DNA of 64,000 nt. Source: Cryptosporangium sp044454545. Lineage in GTDB: Bacteria; Actinomycetota; Actinomycetes; Mycobacteriales; Cryptosporangiaceae. This document shows, piece after piece, positions 23,138 to 32,531 of the stretch (positions are counted from its first letter, which is position 1; each line of letters opens with the position of its first letter). The position numbers and the translations under genes are program-made. Where the stretch lies: the NCBI RefSeq assembly GCF_044454545.1, contig NZ_JBITDV010000006.1:62001-126000 (forward strand), written 5' to 3'. The notes beneath the pieces are model-generated. The model was not told the origin of the DNA and did not search any database. It saw only the letters and a program-made list of their open reading frames with translations.

Positions 23138-24172
23138 ATGGCATCCACCCGGAAGGCGCCGGCCGGGCTCGAAGCGGCCGGCCTCGTCGCGGTGCTCGCG
23201 CTGATCGTCGGCCTGATGCTGCTCGCGTTCGGGCTGCCGTCGGTGAAGGGCGGGCCGCACGGGGTCCCGCTCGGGGTCGTCGCGCCGCCGGCGAACGTCG
23301 CCGCGGTGACGCAGGCCTTGGATCAGGCCGTGCCCGGCGGCTTCGACGTCCGGACCTACGGCGACGAGCAGGCGCTGCGGGCCGCGATCGGCGACCGGGA
23401 CGTCTACGGCGGGTTCGTGTTCGGCGCCCGGGCGGGGAAACCGGTCGTGCACCTTCTCACGGCCGGTGCGGCCAGCCCGGCGATCGCGCAGGGCCTCACC
23501 GCGGTCGGTACCGCGCTGGGGACGCGGGCCGGAGCGACCGTGATCCAGGACGACGTCCGGCCGCTGCCTGCCGACGATCCGCGCGGGGCCGGGCTGGCGG
23601 CGGTCGGTTTGCCGCTGGTGATCGGCGGCCTGCTGCCCGCGGTGCTGCTCACCCGGAGGTTCCCCGGGCGGCCCGGGGTCCGGGTGCTCGCGGCGCTGGC
23701 GTTCGCGCTGGTGGAGGGCCCGCTGGTCGCGTCGATCCTGAACTGGTGGTTCGGGTCGATCGACGGGAACGTGCTGCCGGTCGCGGCCGGGCTGTCGTTC
23801 GGAATGGCGGCGGTGTCGCTGACCGTGCTCGGGCTGGAGTCGCTGCTGGGCGTCGCCGGACTCGGGCTCGGCGGAGCGCTGTTCGTGCTGCTCGGGAACC
23901 CGCTGTCGGGTATCGCGGCCGGCCCGGAGTTCCTCCCGGCCGGCTGGGGGACGTTCGGCCAGCTCATGCCGCCCGGGGCCAGCGCGACGCTGCTGCGCTC
24001 CGACGCGTTCTTCGACGGTGCCGGTGCGGCCCGGCCGCTGGTCGTGCTGAGCTGCTGGGTCGCCGGTGCGCTCGTCCTCAACGCGGCGGCCGGCCTGCGG
24101 AACCGTCGCCGCGCGGCCACGCCGCCGATCCCGGCCGAGGTCGCCGCGGAACCACGCCCCGCACTCGCGTGA
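23138..24172 (+). CDS. ABC-2/YhgE-like membrane protein
   Basis: A 344-residue protein. One N-terminal membrane helix (about 15-35) is followed by a soluble outer domain of about 120 residues and then five or six hydrophobic segments (about 155-325). This topology is that of ABC-2-type permease/YhgE-Pip-like proteins involved in export. No ATPase gene is adjacent, so the ATPase, if needed, is elsewhere. GGGAG lies 7 bases before the ATG. It is followed 65 bases later by a TetR regulator, and its promoter contains a palindrome. Cargo unknown. Confidence 0.7.
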   Translation: MASTRKAPAGLEAAGLVAVLALIVGLMLLAFGLPSVKGGPHGVPLGVVAPPANVAAVTQALDQAVPGGFDVRTYGDEQALRAAIGDRDVYGGFVFGARAGKPVVHLLTAGAASPAIAQGLTAVGTALGTRAGATVIQDDVRPLPADDPRGAGLAAVGLPLVIGGLLPAVLLTRRFPGRPGVRVLAALAFALVEGPLVASILNWWFGSIDGNVLPVAAGLSFGMAAVSLTVLGLESLLGVAGLGLGGALFVLLGNPLSGIAAGPEFLPAGWGTFGQLMPPGASATLLRSDAFFDGAGAARPLVVLSCWVAGALVLNAAAGLRNRRRAATPPIPAEVAAEPRPALA

Positions 24173-24225
24173 CGCCCGGGCCCGCTCCTCGGTCGCGGCC
24201 GGATCGCGCGGCGGCGCCGCTGGGC

Positions 24226-24231
24226 TACCCT
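24226..24231 (+). promoter_or_regulatory. Probable leaderless -10 box of the TetR gene
   Basis: TACCCT followed by six bases and the ATG at 24238, with no Shine-Dalgarno site. The TetR gene therefore has its own promoter in addition to any readthrough from the membrane protein gene. Confidence 0.45.
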
Positions 24232-24237
24232 CCGGCC

Positions 24238-24891
24238 ATGGCTGACGTGGTGGACCCGGAAACGGCCACTCCCCGGCCTCGGGGCCGGCGGCCGGGGTCG
24301 CCCGACACGAGAGCCGCGGTGCTCGGCGCGGCCCGGGTCGCGTTCGCGGAGCACGGCTACAAGAAGGCGACGATCCGTGGCATCGCCCGGCGCGCCGGCG
24401 TCGACCCGGCCCTGGTCATCCAGTACTTCACGAACAAGGAAGAGCTGTTCCGGGCGAGCCTCGAGCTGGTACTGGGCCCGTCCGAAGAACTCGAGAAGGC
24501 CTTCCGTGACACCGAGGGGACGCCCGGCTTCCGGCTCGCCTCGTTCTACTTCGGGATGTGGGAGACGCCGGGCGTCCGCGAGTCGCTGACCGCGATGGCG
24601 CTGAGCGCGGCGTCCGAGCCGGAGGCCAGGCGGGCGGTGAAAGCGCTGATGTCGGGGCGGTTCATCGGCCCGATCGGCGCGGTCATCGGCGCGGAGAAGG
24701 CCGCGGAGAGGGTGCCGCTCTGCGCCACCCAGATGCTCGGCATGGCGTTCCTCCGCTACGTGATCCCGACCGACCCGATGCGCAGCATGCCGGTGCAGGA
24801 CGTGATCCGCCTGGTCGCGCCGGTTCTCGACCGCTATCTCACCGAAGATCTCGACGACTGCCTCACCGTCCCACTCACGCCCCTGACGTGA
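24238..24891 (+). CDS. TetR-family transcriptional regulator
   Basis: A 217-residue protein. The N-terminal helix-turn-helix (about 22-65) reads ARVAFAEHGYKKATIRGIARRAGVDPALVIQYFTNKEELF, a standard TetR recognition segment. The C-terminal ligand domain resembles TetR_C_17-like regulators of export genes. The start ATG at 24238 fits the leaderless promoter; longer upstream frames lie in the preceding gene. It lies downstream of the ABC-2-like membrane protein and probably represses it. The ligand is not known. Confidence 0.92.
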   Translation: MADVVDPETATPRPRGRRPGSPDTRAAVLGAARVAFAEHGYKKATIRGIARRAGVDPALVIQYFTNKEELFRASLELVLGPSEELEKAFRDTEGTPGFRLASFYFGMWETPGVRESLTAMALSAASEPEARRAVKALMSGRFIGPIGAVIGAEKAAERVPLCATQMLGMAFLRYVIPTDPMRSMPVQDVIRLVAPVLDRYLTEDLDDCLTVPLTPLT

Positions 24892-25092
24892 TGCCGAAAC
24901 GTGACTTGTGCCGGTAAATCCGGGCGAAATAGGATGAAGGCCTGAAGTCGGGGTACAGCTCGTTTACGCACCGATCCAGCGGCGGGGTGGCGCGAGGGGC
25001 GAAAAGGTCGATATCTGTGACGCAGGCCGACGCGAGCGGCTGCGTCACGGTGTTTGCGGCACCGCTGCGGGGTCTCGTCGGGGGGAGAGTCC

Positions 25093-25875
25093 ATGGTGGA
25101 TCAGGGTCCGGTGGCAACGAGGACACGGAACACCTCGGCCGGCAGGCCGACCGCGGCACCGGCCGGTAGACCCGGTTCGACCCGGCCGGCGCAGAGCCGG
25201 CCGCCGACCGCCCGCACCGATCAGTCCCGGCCGCCGGCCGCGGCCCGGTCGATCGCCACCCGGCTCCCGGTCGCGCCCTGCGCCCGGCCGATCCCGGTGC
25301 TCCGCCGGCCGTGGGCGCTCGCGGCCGCCGACCTGAGCGCACCACCGATGCTGCCGGCGGTGCGGCTGCCGCGGATCGACTTCGTGATCGTGGTCCCGCG
25401 TCCGGCCGCGGGTGGTGAACCGGTCACCGATCCGGACGACGACCGGCGGGCTGCCGAGATCGTGTTCGCCAGTGCGGCCTCCGCGCTGGCCGTGCTGCTC
25501 ACTCTCGCGACCGTGTCCACGCTGCTGCCCGGCGTCGTCGCGGTGGGAGGCCTCGCGCTCGGTTTCCTCGGGCTCAGCGGCGCGTTCGCGGGCTACGCGG
25601 GCTGGCGCTGGGTGCGCTGGGTCCGGCACCGCACCGAGCGGCTGCACTGGTCGGTGATCGCGGCGGCCAGCGCCACGATCACCGCGGCCGAACTCTACGG
25701 AGCGGCGGGTATCGCGGTGGCGCACTCGGGGTTCTTCGAGCGGCTGACCACGCTGTTCGGGTTCGGATTCGCCGCCGCGGTGACGGTCGCGGTGACCGGG
25801 GTGGCGAGCCTGATCACCTATCACCGGGCCAACACCGACGCCCAGCTCAGCCGGTGGGCCCGACGGTTCGCCTAG
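25093..25875 (+). CDS. Membrane protein with a Pro/Arg/Thr-rich cytosolic head
   Basis: A 260-residue protein. The first 110 or so residues are low complexity, rich in Pro, Arg, Ala and Thr. They are followed by about four hydrophobic segments (residues about 118-165 and 180-245) with an Arg/Trp-rich loop (WRWVRWVRHRTERLHW). I recognise no family and no catalytic motif. GGGGGAGAG lies just upstream of the ATG at 25093; an earlier in-frame ATG at 25054 has no such site. It is followed by a strong hairpin that separates it from the convergent lsr2 gene. Confidence 0.65.
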   Translation: MVDQGPVATRTRNTSAGRPTAAPAGRPGSTRPAQSRPPTARTDQSRPPAAARSIATRLPVAPCARPIPVLRRPWALAAADLSAPPMLPAVRLPRIDFVIVVPRPAAGGEPVTDPDDDRRAAEIVFASAASALAVLLTLATVSTLLPGVVAVGGLALGFLGLSGAFAGYAGWRWVRWVRHRTERLHWSVIAAASATITAAELYGAAGIAVAHSGFFERLTTLFGFGFAAAVTVAVTGVASLITYHRANTDAQLSRWARRFA

Positions 25876-25914
25876 GGCGTCCGGGGCCGCCGACTTGCCG
25901 TACCGGGATAAAGA

Positions 25915-25947
25915 AAAGAGCGGCGTGCAACATGCACGCCGCTCTTT
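25915..25947. terminator. Bidirectional hairpin terminator between convergent genes
   Basis: Perfect 15-bp arms AAAGAGCGGCGTGCA (25915-25929) and TGCACGCCGCTCTTT (25933-25947) enclose a 3-base loop, with A-rich sequence before and T-rich sequence at the end of the stem. It can terminate transcription from the membrane protein gene on the left and from lsr2 on the right. Confidence 0.8.
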
Positions 25948-25948
25948 C

Positions 25949-25986
25949 CGGTAATTCGTGAATGGACAATCATTCACGAATTACCG
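25949..25986. repeat. Second, AT-rich perfect inverted repeat right after lsr2
   Basis: The 14-base arms GTAATTCGTGAATG (25951-25964) and CATTCACGAATTAC (25971-25984) are perfect and extend to 16 bp with the flanking C-G and G-C pairs. The loop is six bases. It starts 4 bases past the lsr2 stop codon. It may be part of the terminator, or a binding site, because its stem is much more AT-rich than the genome. Confidence 0.7.
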
Positions 25987-25989
25987 ACG

Positions 25990-26340
25990 TCAGGCCGCCG
26001 CGTGGTACTTGGCGACGATGTCGGCCGGGATGCGGCCGCGCTCGCTCACCTGCAGGCCATTGCGCTTCGCCCAGTCGCGAATCGCCTGGTTCTGCGCCCG
26101 GTCGGCGGCCGGAGCGGACGGCTTCGCCACCGCAGTGGCCCGACCGGCCTTCGCCGAACCGGCCCGACCGGCTTTGCGTGCGGCGTCTACATACCTGGCC
26201 AACGCCTCGCGAAAAGCCGCCGAGTTGTCGGCGGACAGATCGATTTCGTAGTTCGTGCCGTCGAGACCGAACGAGACCGTCTCGTCCGCGGTGCTGCCGT
26301 CGACGTCGTCAACGAGGAGAACTTGTACTTTGCGAGCCAT
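25990..26340 (-). CDS. lsr2: Lsr2-family nucleoid-associated protein
   Basis: A 116-residue protein. The N-terminal dimerisation domain (MARKVQVLLVDDVDG, residues 1-60) and the C-terminal DNA-binding domain with the AT-hook-like RGR motif (SERGRIPADIVAKYH, about 101-114) are both intact; the linker is Ala/Lys/Arg-rich. Lsr2 coats AT-rich DNA and silences horizontally acquired genes in actinobacteria. GAGG lies five bases before the ATG. The gene and its leader (26341-26495) are more AT-rich than the surroundings, as is usual for autoregulated lsr2. Two hairpins follow it. Confidence 0.95.
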   Translation of the reverse strand: MARKVQVLLVDDVDGSTADETVSFGLDGTNYEIDLSADNSAAFREALARYVDAARKAGRAGSAKAGRATAVAKPSAPAADRAQNQAIRDWAKRNGLQVSERGRIPADIVAKYHAAA

Positions 26341-26495
26341 TGGAACCTCATGGAATGGAGGGGGGATCAAGCGCGGAGCCAACAATACTCTAAGTGAGAA
26401 GGATAGCGAGACTTGTTGTTCCGCAAGGCGTGGCGAATTAATGGATGAGGCCATTCGAGAAGGGCTCAACCACGTCCGCAAAAGAACAAAGCGGG

Positions 26496-27713
26496 CTATG
26501 CCCGGGAGCGCTCCCGGGCGGCCGGCGACGCCAGACCGGCGACCGCGACCAGGATCAGCACCAGCAATAGCGCCTTCAGCAGCCCGGCCGCTTCGCCGAG
26601 GAACCCGATCGAGGGCGGCCCGACGAGGAACGCGAAGTAACCGATCGTCGCGACGACGCTCACCCGTGCGGTCGCGGTCCGGCTGTCGTCGGCGGCCGCG
26701 CTCATACCCACCGGGAACCCGAGCGACGCCCCCAGCCCCCACAGCACGACGCCGACCGTGGCCACCGCCGCGCTCGGTACGAAGATCACGATCAGCAGCC
26801 CGGCGGCGGCCAGCCCCGCGGTGGCCCGCAGCACCGGGACGCGTCCGTACCGGTCGAGGAACCAGACCCCGGCGATGCGGCCCGCGGTCATCGCCGTGAC
26901 GAACACGCCGAAGATCACCGCGCCGGTCGAGTTGGCCACCGAGTGGCCGTCGACCATCGCGAGCGCCAGCCAGTCGTTCGCCGACCCCTCGGCGAACGCC
27001 ATGCCGAGCACGATCAGCCCGATCAGCAGCGTGCCCCGATCGGTCCACATGCCGAGCCGCTCGCGCCATCCGAGATGCGCGTGTTCCTCGCCCGAGGACG
27101 CGGCTCCCAGCGCGTCCAGATGAAGGAAGCGCACGCAGAGCAGAAGAGCAACCACCACCACGACGCCGACACCGGTGAAGTGGGCCGCGGTCGAGACCCC
27201 GGCCCACTCGGCGAGCGCGCCGACGAGCGCCCCGGCGATCGTGCCGCCGCTGAAGGCGGCGTGGAACAGCGGCATGACGGTCCGGCCGAGCTCGCGCTCG
27301 GCCGCCGCACCCTCGACGTTCATCGCGACGTCGCAGCACCCCATCCCCGCGCCGAGCAGCGCGAGGCCGAGCACCACGACCGGGACCGGCCCGGCCGCGG
27401 CCGCACCGATCCCGATGATCGACAGGCCGAGCGACGCCACGATCACCGCGAGCGCGATCGTCCGGCGGGAGCCGATGCCGGCCAGCAGGTGGCTGGCCGA
27501 CGAGAGCCCGATGATCGACCCGACCGCGATGGCGAAGACGACCCAGCCCATCTGGGCCGTGGTGGCGCCGAGCGCGTCGCGGACCGCCGGAACCCGCGAC
27601 ATCCAGCTGGCGAGCCCGAAACCGTTGAGCGCGAACACCGCGAAGACCGCGTTCCGCCAGGCGACGACCACCGGCCGGTCGAGTGACGAGACGGCCGGGG
27701 CATCAGCAGACAT
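26496..27713 (-). CDS. MFS transporter (fucose-permease-like/YcaD type)
   Basis: A 405-residue protein with about twelve hydrophobic segments. The start WRNAVFAVFALNGFGLASWMSRVPAVRDALG and the MGCCDVAMNVEG segment are typical of a large actinobacterial MFS group annotated as sugar or drug permeases; the substrate is not predictable. The ATG at 27713 follows AAGGGA at a suitable distance. The last codons are encoded inside a perfect 20-base palindrome that is followed by T-rich sequence on the coding strand, which probably serves as its terminator. It lies 65 bases downstream of the GH1 gene, with its own likely promoter. Confidence 0.88.
   Translation of the reverse strand: MSADAPAVSSLDRPVVVAWRNAVFAVFALNGFGLASWMSRVPAVRDALGATTAQMGWVVFAIAVGSIIGLSSASHLLAGIGSRRTIALAVIVASLGLSIIGIGAAAAGPVPVVVLGLALLGAGMGCCDVAMNVEGAAAERELGRTVMPLFHAAFSGGTIAGALVGALAEWAGVSTAAHFTGVGVVVVVALLLCVRFLHLDALGAASSGEEHAHLGWRERLGMWTDRGTLLIGLIVLGMAFAEGSANDWLALAMVDGHSVANSTGAVIFGVFVTAMTAGRIAGVWFLDRYGRVPVLRATAGLAAAGLLIVIFVPSAAVATVGVVLWGLGASLGFPVGMSAAADDSRTATARVSVVATIGYFAFLVGPPSIGFLGEAAGLLKALLLVLILVAVAGLASPAARERSRA
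26500..26519 (-). terminator. Perfect palindrome overlapping the 3' end of the MFS gene
   Basis: A 20-base perfect palindrome with arms GCCCGGGAGC and GCTCCCGGGC encodes the last residues of the transporter. Downstream on the minus strand, just after the stop codon, the sequence becomes T-rich (CTTTGTTCTTTT). A terminator embedded in the coding end is likely. Confidence 0.45.
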
Positions 27714-27741
27714 CAACGTCCCTTGCGGTGAGGCTCATTTC

Positions 27742-27760
27742 GGTCACTAGAACAGTAACC
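27742..27760. promoter_or_regulatory. Inverted repeat upstream of the MFS gene
   Basis: GGTCACT (27742-27748) and AGTAACC (27754-27760) form an inverted repeat with one mismatch and a 5-base spacer. It lies about 30 bases before the MFS start, so it may be an operator. Confidence 0.3.
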
Positions 27761-27778
27761 GGGATTCAGTGAACGGCG

Positions 27779-29135
<1,357 letters not shown>

Positions 29136-29149
<14 letters not shown>

Positions 29150-29975
29150 CGGCGGTGAGGCCGGCGACGAAGTACTTCTGCAGGAACAGGAACGCGGCGA
29201 CGACCGGGACGCTGACGACCAGCGACGCGGCCATGATCTGGTTCCAATAGACGTCGTACTGGGTCGAATAGCCGGACAGGCCGACCGCGACCGTACGGGT
29301 GGTCTCGTCGGTCATCACCGAGGCGAACAACACCTCGCCCCACGCGGTCATGAACGCGTAGACGAGGACCGCGAGAATGCCCGGCACCGCGGTCGGGAGC
29401 AGGACGCGGAACAGGATCCGCATCGGACCGGCACCGTCGACGCTCGCCGCTTCGTCCAGTTCGCGAGGGATCGAGTCGAAGTAGCCGACGAGCATCCAGA
29501 TCGAGAACGGCAACGAGAACGTCAGGTACGTGATGACCAGGCCGGTGCGGGTCGCGTACAGCTCGATCCCGGTGGCGTTGCCGATGTTGACGTAGATCAG
29601 GAACAGCGGCAGCAGGAACAGGATGCCGGGGAACATCTGGGTGGACAGGACGCTGGCCAGGAAGACACCCCGGCCGCGGAACTTCCACCGGCTGGTGGCG
29701 TACGCGGCCAGGATCGCGATCGCGACCGACAGCACCGCGGCCGTCGTCGACACGATCAGGCTGTTGCCCAGGTAGAGGCCGAGCGGGACCGTGTCCCACA
29801 TGTCGACGAACGCCTCGAACGTGGGGCGGGCCGGGATCCAGCTGAACGAGTCCCGGACGTCCTTGAGCGGCTTGAGCGCGGTCGTCACCATCACGTAGAG
29901 CGGGACGACCACGAACAGCGTCAGCAGCGTCAGGAAGACGCGGCGGGACCAGCGCTCGGCCACGGTCTCACGCAT
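29136..29975 (-). CDS. Carbohydrate ABC transporter permease (MalG type)
   Basis: A 279-residue permease with six membrane segments. The EAA loop, which docks the ATPase, reads DEAASVDGAGPMRILFRVLLP at about residues 186-206. It pairs with the MalF-type permease encoded just upstream, overlapping it by 8 bases (29968-29975). It belongs to the CUT1 class, which imports oligosaccharides. The downstream GH1 enzyme points to beta-glucosides. No ATPase gene is in the operon, so a shared MsiK-type ATPase is probably used, as is known for many actinobacterial CUT1 systems. Confidence 0.93.
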
Positions 29976-30933
29976 CGGACCTCGCCTTCCTCGTCAGGAA
30001 CAGGTAGATCCCCGAGACGATCGACAGGAACAGCAGCAGCGAGACCGACATGGCCGAGCCCAGGCCGAAGTTCCAGGTCACGAACGAGCTCTCGTAGATG
30101 TGGATCGAGATCAGGTCGGCCTGGTTCGGCGCGCTCTTCCCGAACAGGACGTACGGGGTGTTGAAGTCGTTGAACGTCCACAGGAACAGCACCAGCAGCA
30201 ACACCTGGTTGACCGGGCGCAGCATCGGCAGCGTCACCGCGCGCAGCCGGCGCCAGAAACCGGCGCCGTCCATGTAGGCCGCCTCGTACAGGTCCTGCGG
30301 GATGCTCTGCAGACCGGCCATGATGCAGAGGAACGCGAACGGCCACTGCTTCCACACCATCGTCAGCACCAGCGAGAAGAAGCTGTTGCCGCCGATCAGC
30401 CAGAACGGCCGGTCGTCGACGAGATGCAGCTGGTCGACGAGCACGTGGTTGAGCGCGCCGGTGTCGCGCTGCAGCAGGAAGCTCCAGGTGATCACCGCGG
30501 TGTAGACCGGCAGCGCGTACGGGGTCAGGAACAGCGTCCGGAGGATGGCCCGGCCGCGGAACGGACGCTGCAGCAGAACGGCGGCGGCCAGCCCGATGCC
30601 CCAGCAGAGCGCCACGACGAGCACCGTGTAGGCGATCGTCACCCAGAACGAGTGCAGCAGTTCCTTGCCGGTCGCGCTGTTGAAGTCGAGCGAGACCTTG
30701 TAGTTGTCGAGGCCGATGAACGGCGCGCCCGACCAGTCCCGGATGTGGAACTGGGTCAGTTCGCGCAGGCTCATCCAGATGCCGGTGAGCATCGGGATCA
30801 CGTGCACGGCCAGTTCCAGCACGATCGCCGGGACCAGCAGGAGGTACGGCAGCGCCGGGCGCCGTCGGCGTTTCCGCGGTTTGGGCAGTTTTTCCGGTGG
30901 CGCCTCGTCCGGCGCGGAGACAGTGGTCGTCAT
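29968..30933 (-). CDS. Carbohydrate ABC transporter permease (MalF type)
   Basis: A 321-residue permease. The N-terminus has a charged cytosolic tail rich in Arg/Lys (LPKPRKRRRRP), followed by six membrane segments. The EAA loop is YEAAYMDGAGFWRRLRAVTLP near residue 218-238. The ATG at 30933 lies 71 bases after the binding-protein stop, and a strong GC hairpin (30956-30990) sits in that gap, which would lower permease expression relative to the binding protein. It is translationally coupled to the MalG-type gene. Confidence 0.93.
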   Translation of the reverse strand: MTTTVSAPDEAPPEKLPKPRKRRRRPALPYLLLVPAIVLELAVHVIPMLTGIWMSLRELTQFHIRDWSGAPFIGLDNYKVSLDFNSATGKELLHSFWVTIAYTVLVVALCWGIGLAAAVLLQRPFRGRAILRTLFLTPYALPVYTAVITWSFLLQRDTGALNHVLVDQLHLVDDRPFWLIGGNSFFSLVLTMVWKQWPFAFLCIMAGLQSIPQDLYEAAYMDGAGFWRRLRAVTLPMLRPVNQVLLLVLFLWTFNDFNTPYVLFGKSAPNQADLISIHIYESSFVTWNFGLGSAMSVSLLLFLSIVSGIYLFLTRKARSDA

Positions 30934-30955
30934 GGGGGAGTCCTCTCCCGGCGAA

Positions 30956-30990
30956 CCGGCCCGGGGCGCGGATCGCGTGCCCCGGGCCGG
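30956..30990 (-). terminator. GC-rich attenuating hairpin between binding-protein and permease genes
   Basis: Arms CCGGCCCGGGGC (30956-30967) and GCCCCGGGCCGG (30979-30990) are perfectly complementary. No T tract follows, so partial termination or mRNA stabilisation of the upstream binding-protein message is more likely than full termination. Confidence 0.55.
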
Positions 30991-31004
30991 TCAACCGGTA
31001 TGCC

Positions 31005-32297
31005 TTACTTGACCTGATCCTGGGCTGTCTGCAGCTTCTCCTGGATCTCGTCCACCGAGGGGCTCTTGCCCTTGGCGGCTTCGGCGAAGAGGTCCTTCAT
31101 GAGCCCGCCGACCAGCGTCTCGAACTGGCTCTCGCTCGCGACCTGCGGCAGCGGGGCCGCGGTGGTGGCCAGCGTGTCCTGAATGGTCTTCTGCTCCGGC
31201 TTCGCGAACGCCGGGTCCTTGCCGACCGTGGTGATCGACGGCAGCGAACCGTAGGTCTTGTTGAGGAGCGTCTGCTCCTCGTCGCTCGTCATGAACTTCA
31301 CGAAGTCCAGCGCACCCTCCTGGTTCTTGGAGTGCTTGAAGATCGCGATGTTGATGCCGGCGACCATGCTGTTGACCTTCTTGCCGCTGGCCGGCGGCGA
31401 CTGCAGGAACGGCACCGGCGCGACGCCCCAGTCGTCCGGGTTCATCTTGCGGAGCTCGAGCTGCGAGCCCACCGCCTGCCAGAGCAGCATCCCGGCCTTG
31501 CCGCTGGCGAAGTCGGCCACCGACTGGTTCTGCGCGTACTCGGCGTTGCCCGGGTTGGTGATCTTGTCGGTCCCGATGAAGTCGATGTACCGCTTGATCG
31601 CGGTCGCGTTCTCCTTCGTCGCGAACGTGGGCTTGCCGCTCGCGTCGAACCACTGGCCGCCGTACTGCTCCGAGAACGCGAACGCGTGGTGCGAGTTCTC
31701 CGAGACGTGGGCGCCCTCGATGGCCAGGCCCCACTTGCCGCCGGTCGTCAGCTTCTTGCCGTCGGCGACCAGCTCTTCCCAGGTCGTCGGCGGGTTCTGG
31801 ATGCCCGCGGCGGCGAACATCTTCTTGTTGTAGTAGAGGGCGTAGGCGAGGCTGTAGATCGGAACGGCCGTCGGCGGCTTGCCCTCCGCCCCCGCAGCGG
31901 CGAGCGCGGCCGGGACGAAGCGGCTCTTGCCGCCGATCTTGTCCAGCGTCTTGTCGTCGAACTGGACGAACGCGTCGGTCGCCTGGAGCGAGGCCGACCA
32001 GGTGTTACCGATGTTGACCACGTCCGGGCCCTGACCGCTGGTGGCCGCGGCCAGCAGGCGGTTGAGCAGGTCGGACCAGGGCACGACCTCGAGCTTGACC
32101 TTGATGCCGGTCTGCTTCTCGAACTTGGCGAGCTCCGGCTTCAGGATCTCGGCGTCTTTCTCCAGGCTGGTGCTCTGGTTGCTCGCCCAGTACGTCAGGG
32201 TCTTGGGATCGCCCGAGCTGCCTGAGTCTCCACAGGCGACCAAGGAGGACGCCAGCAACGCTCCGACGGCAACGGCGGCTAATCGTCGCTTGAACAC
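31005..32297 (-). CDS. Extracellular sugar-binding lipoprotein of a CUT1 ABC transporter
   Basis: A 430-residue solute-binding protein. The N-terminus is a lipoprotein signal: MFKRR, a hydrophobic stretch and a LVAC lipobox, with a Ser/Gly-rich linker after the Cys. The body is of the SBP_bac_1 family (LTYWASNQS at the mature start). I chose the GTG at 32297 because AAGGA lies six bases upstream; the earlier in-frame GTG at 32312 would place this Shine-Dalgarno sequence inside the gene. It is the first gene of the operon with two permeases and the GH1 beta-glucosidase and is divergent from the ROK repressor. Confidence 0.92.
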   Translation of the reverse strand: MFKRRLAAVAVGALLASSLVACGDSGSSGDPKTLTYWASNQSTSLEKDAEILKPELAKFEKQTGIKVKLEVVPWSDLLNRLLAAATSGQGPDVVNIGNTWSASLQATDAFVQFDDKTLDKIGGKSRFVPAALAAAGAEGKPPTAVPIYSLAYALYYNKKMFAAAGIQNPPTTWEELVADGKKLTTGGKWGLAIEGAHVSENSHHAFAFSEQYGGQWFDASGKPTFATKENATAIKRYIDFIGTDKITNPGNAEYAQNQSVADFASGKAGMLLWQAVGSQLELRKMNPDDWGVAPVPFLQSPPASGKKVNSMVAGINIAIFKHSKNQEGALDFVKFMTSDEEQTLLNKTYGSLPSITTVGKDPAFAKPEQKTIQDTLATTAAPLPQVASESQFETLVGGLMKDLFAEAAKGKSPSVDEIQEKLQTAQDQVK

Positions 32298-32439
32298 AAG
32301 CTGTCCTTTCACGGGACGCCGACCGGTTCGGCACCGGGTTCCGAGCGCGGTGAGCGGAACCTTGGCCGTACGGCCCGGCGGGACAGAAGAGTTTTGGTGA
32401 ACGGGACTCTAAGGTGCCGTGCGCCACTTTGTTCACTAC

Positions 32440-32494
32440 TTAATTCAAGGCGTTATTAAAGTGTTGCCATAGGCGGGTGCCGGACACGTACAGT
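32440..32494. promoter_or_regulatory. Intergenic control region of the beta-glucoside operon and ROK gene
   Basis: An AT-rich segment between the divergent genes contains the inverted repeat TTAAT-N10-ATTAA (32440-32459), a likely ROK operator. For the ROK gene, TTGCCA (32464-32469) and TACAGT (32489-32494) with a 19-base spacer form a candidate promoter. The repeat could control both directions. Confidence 0.4.
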
Positions 32495-32531
32495 TACGGC
32501 CGCACGGGGCCGAGATCCAGGGTGGGACCAG

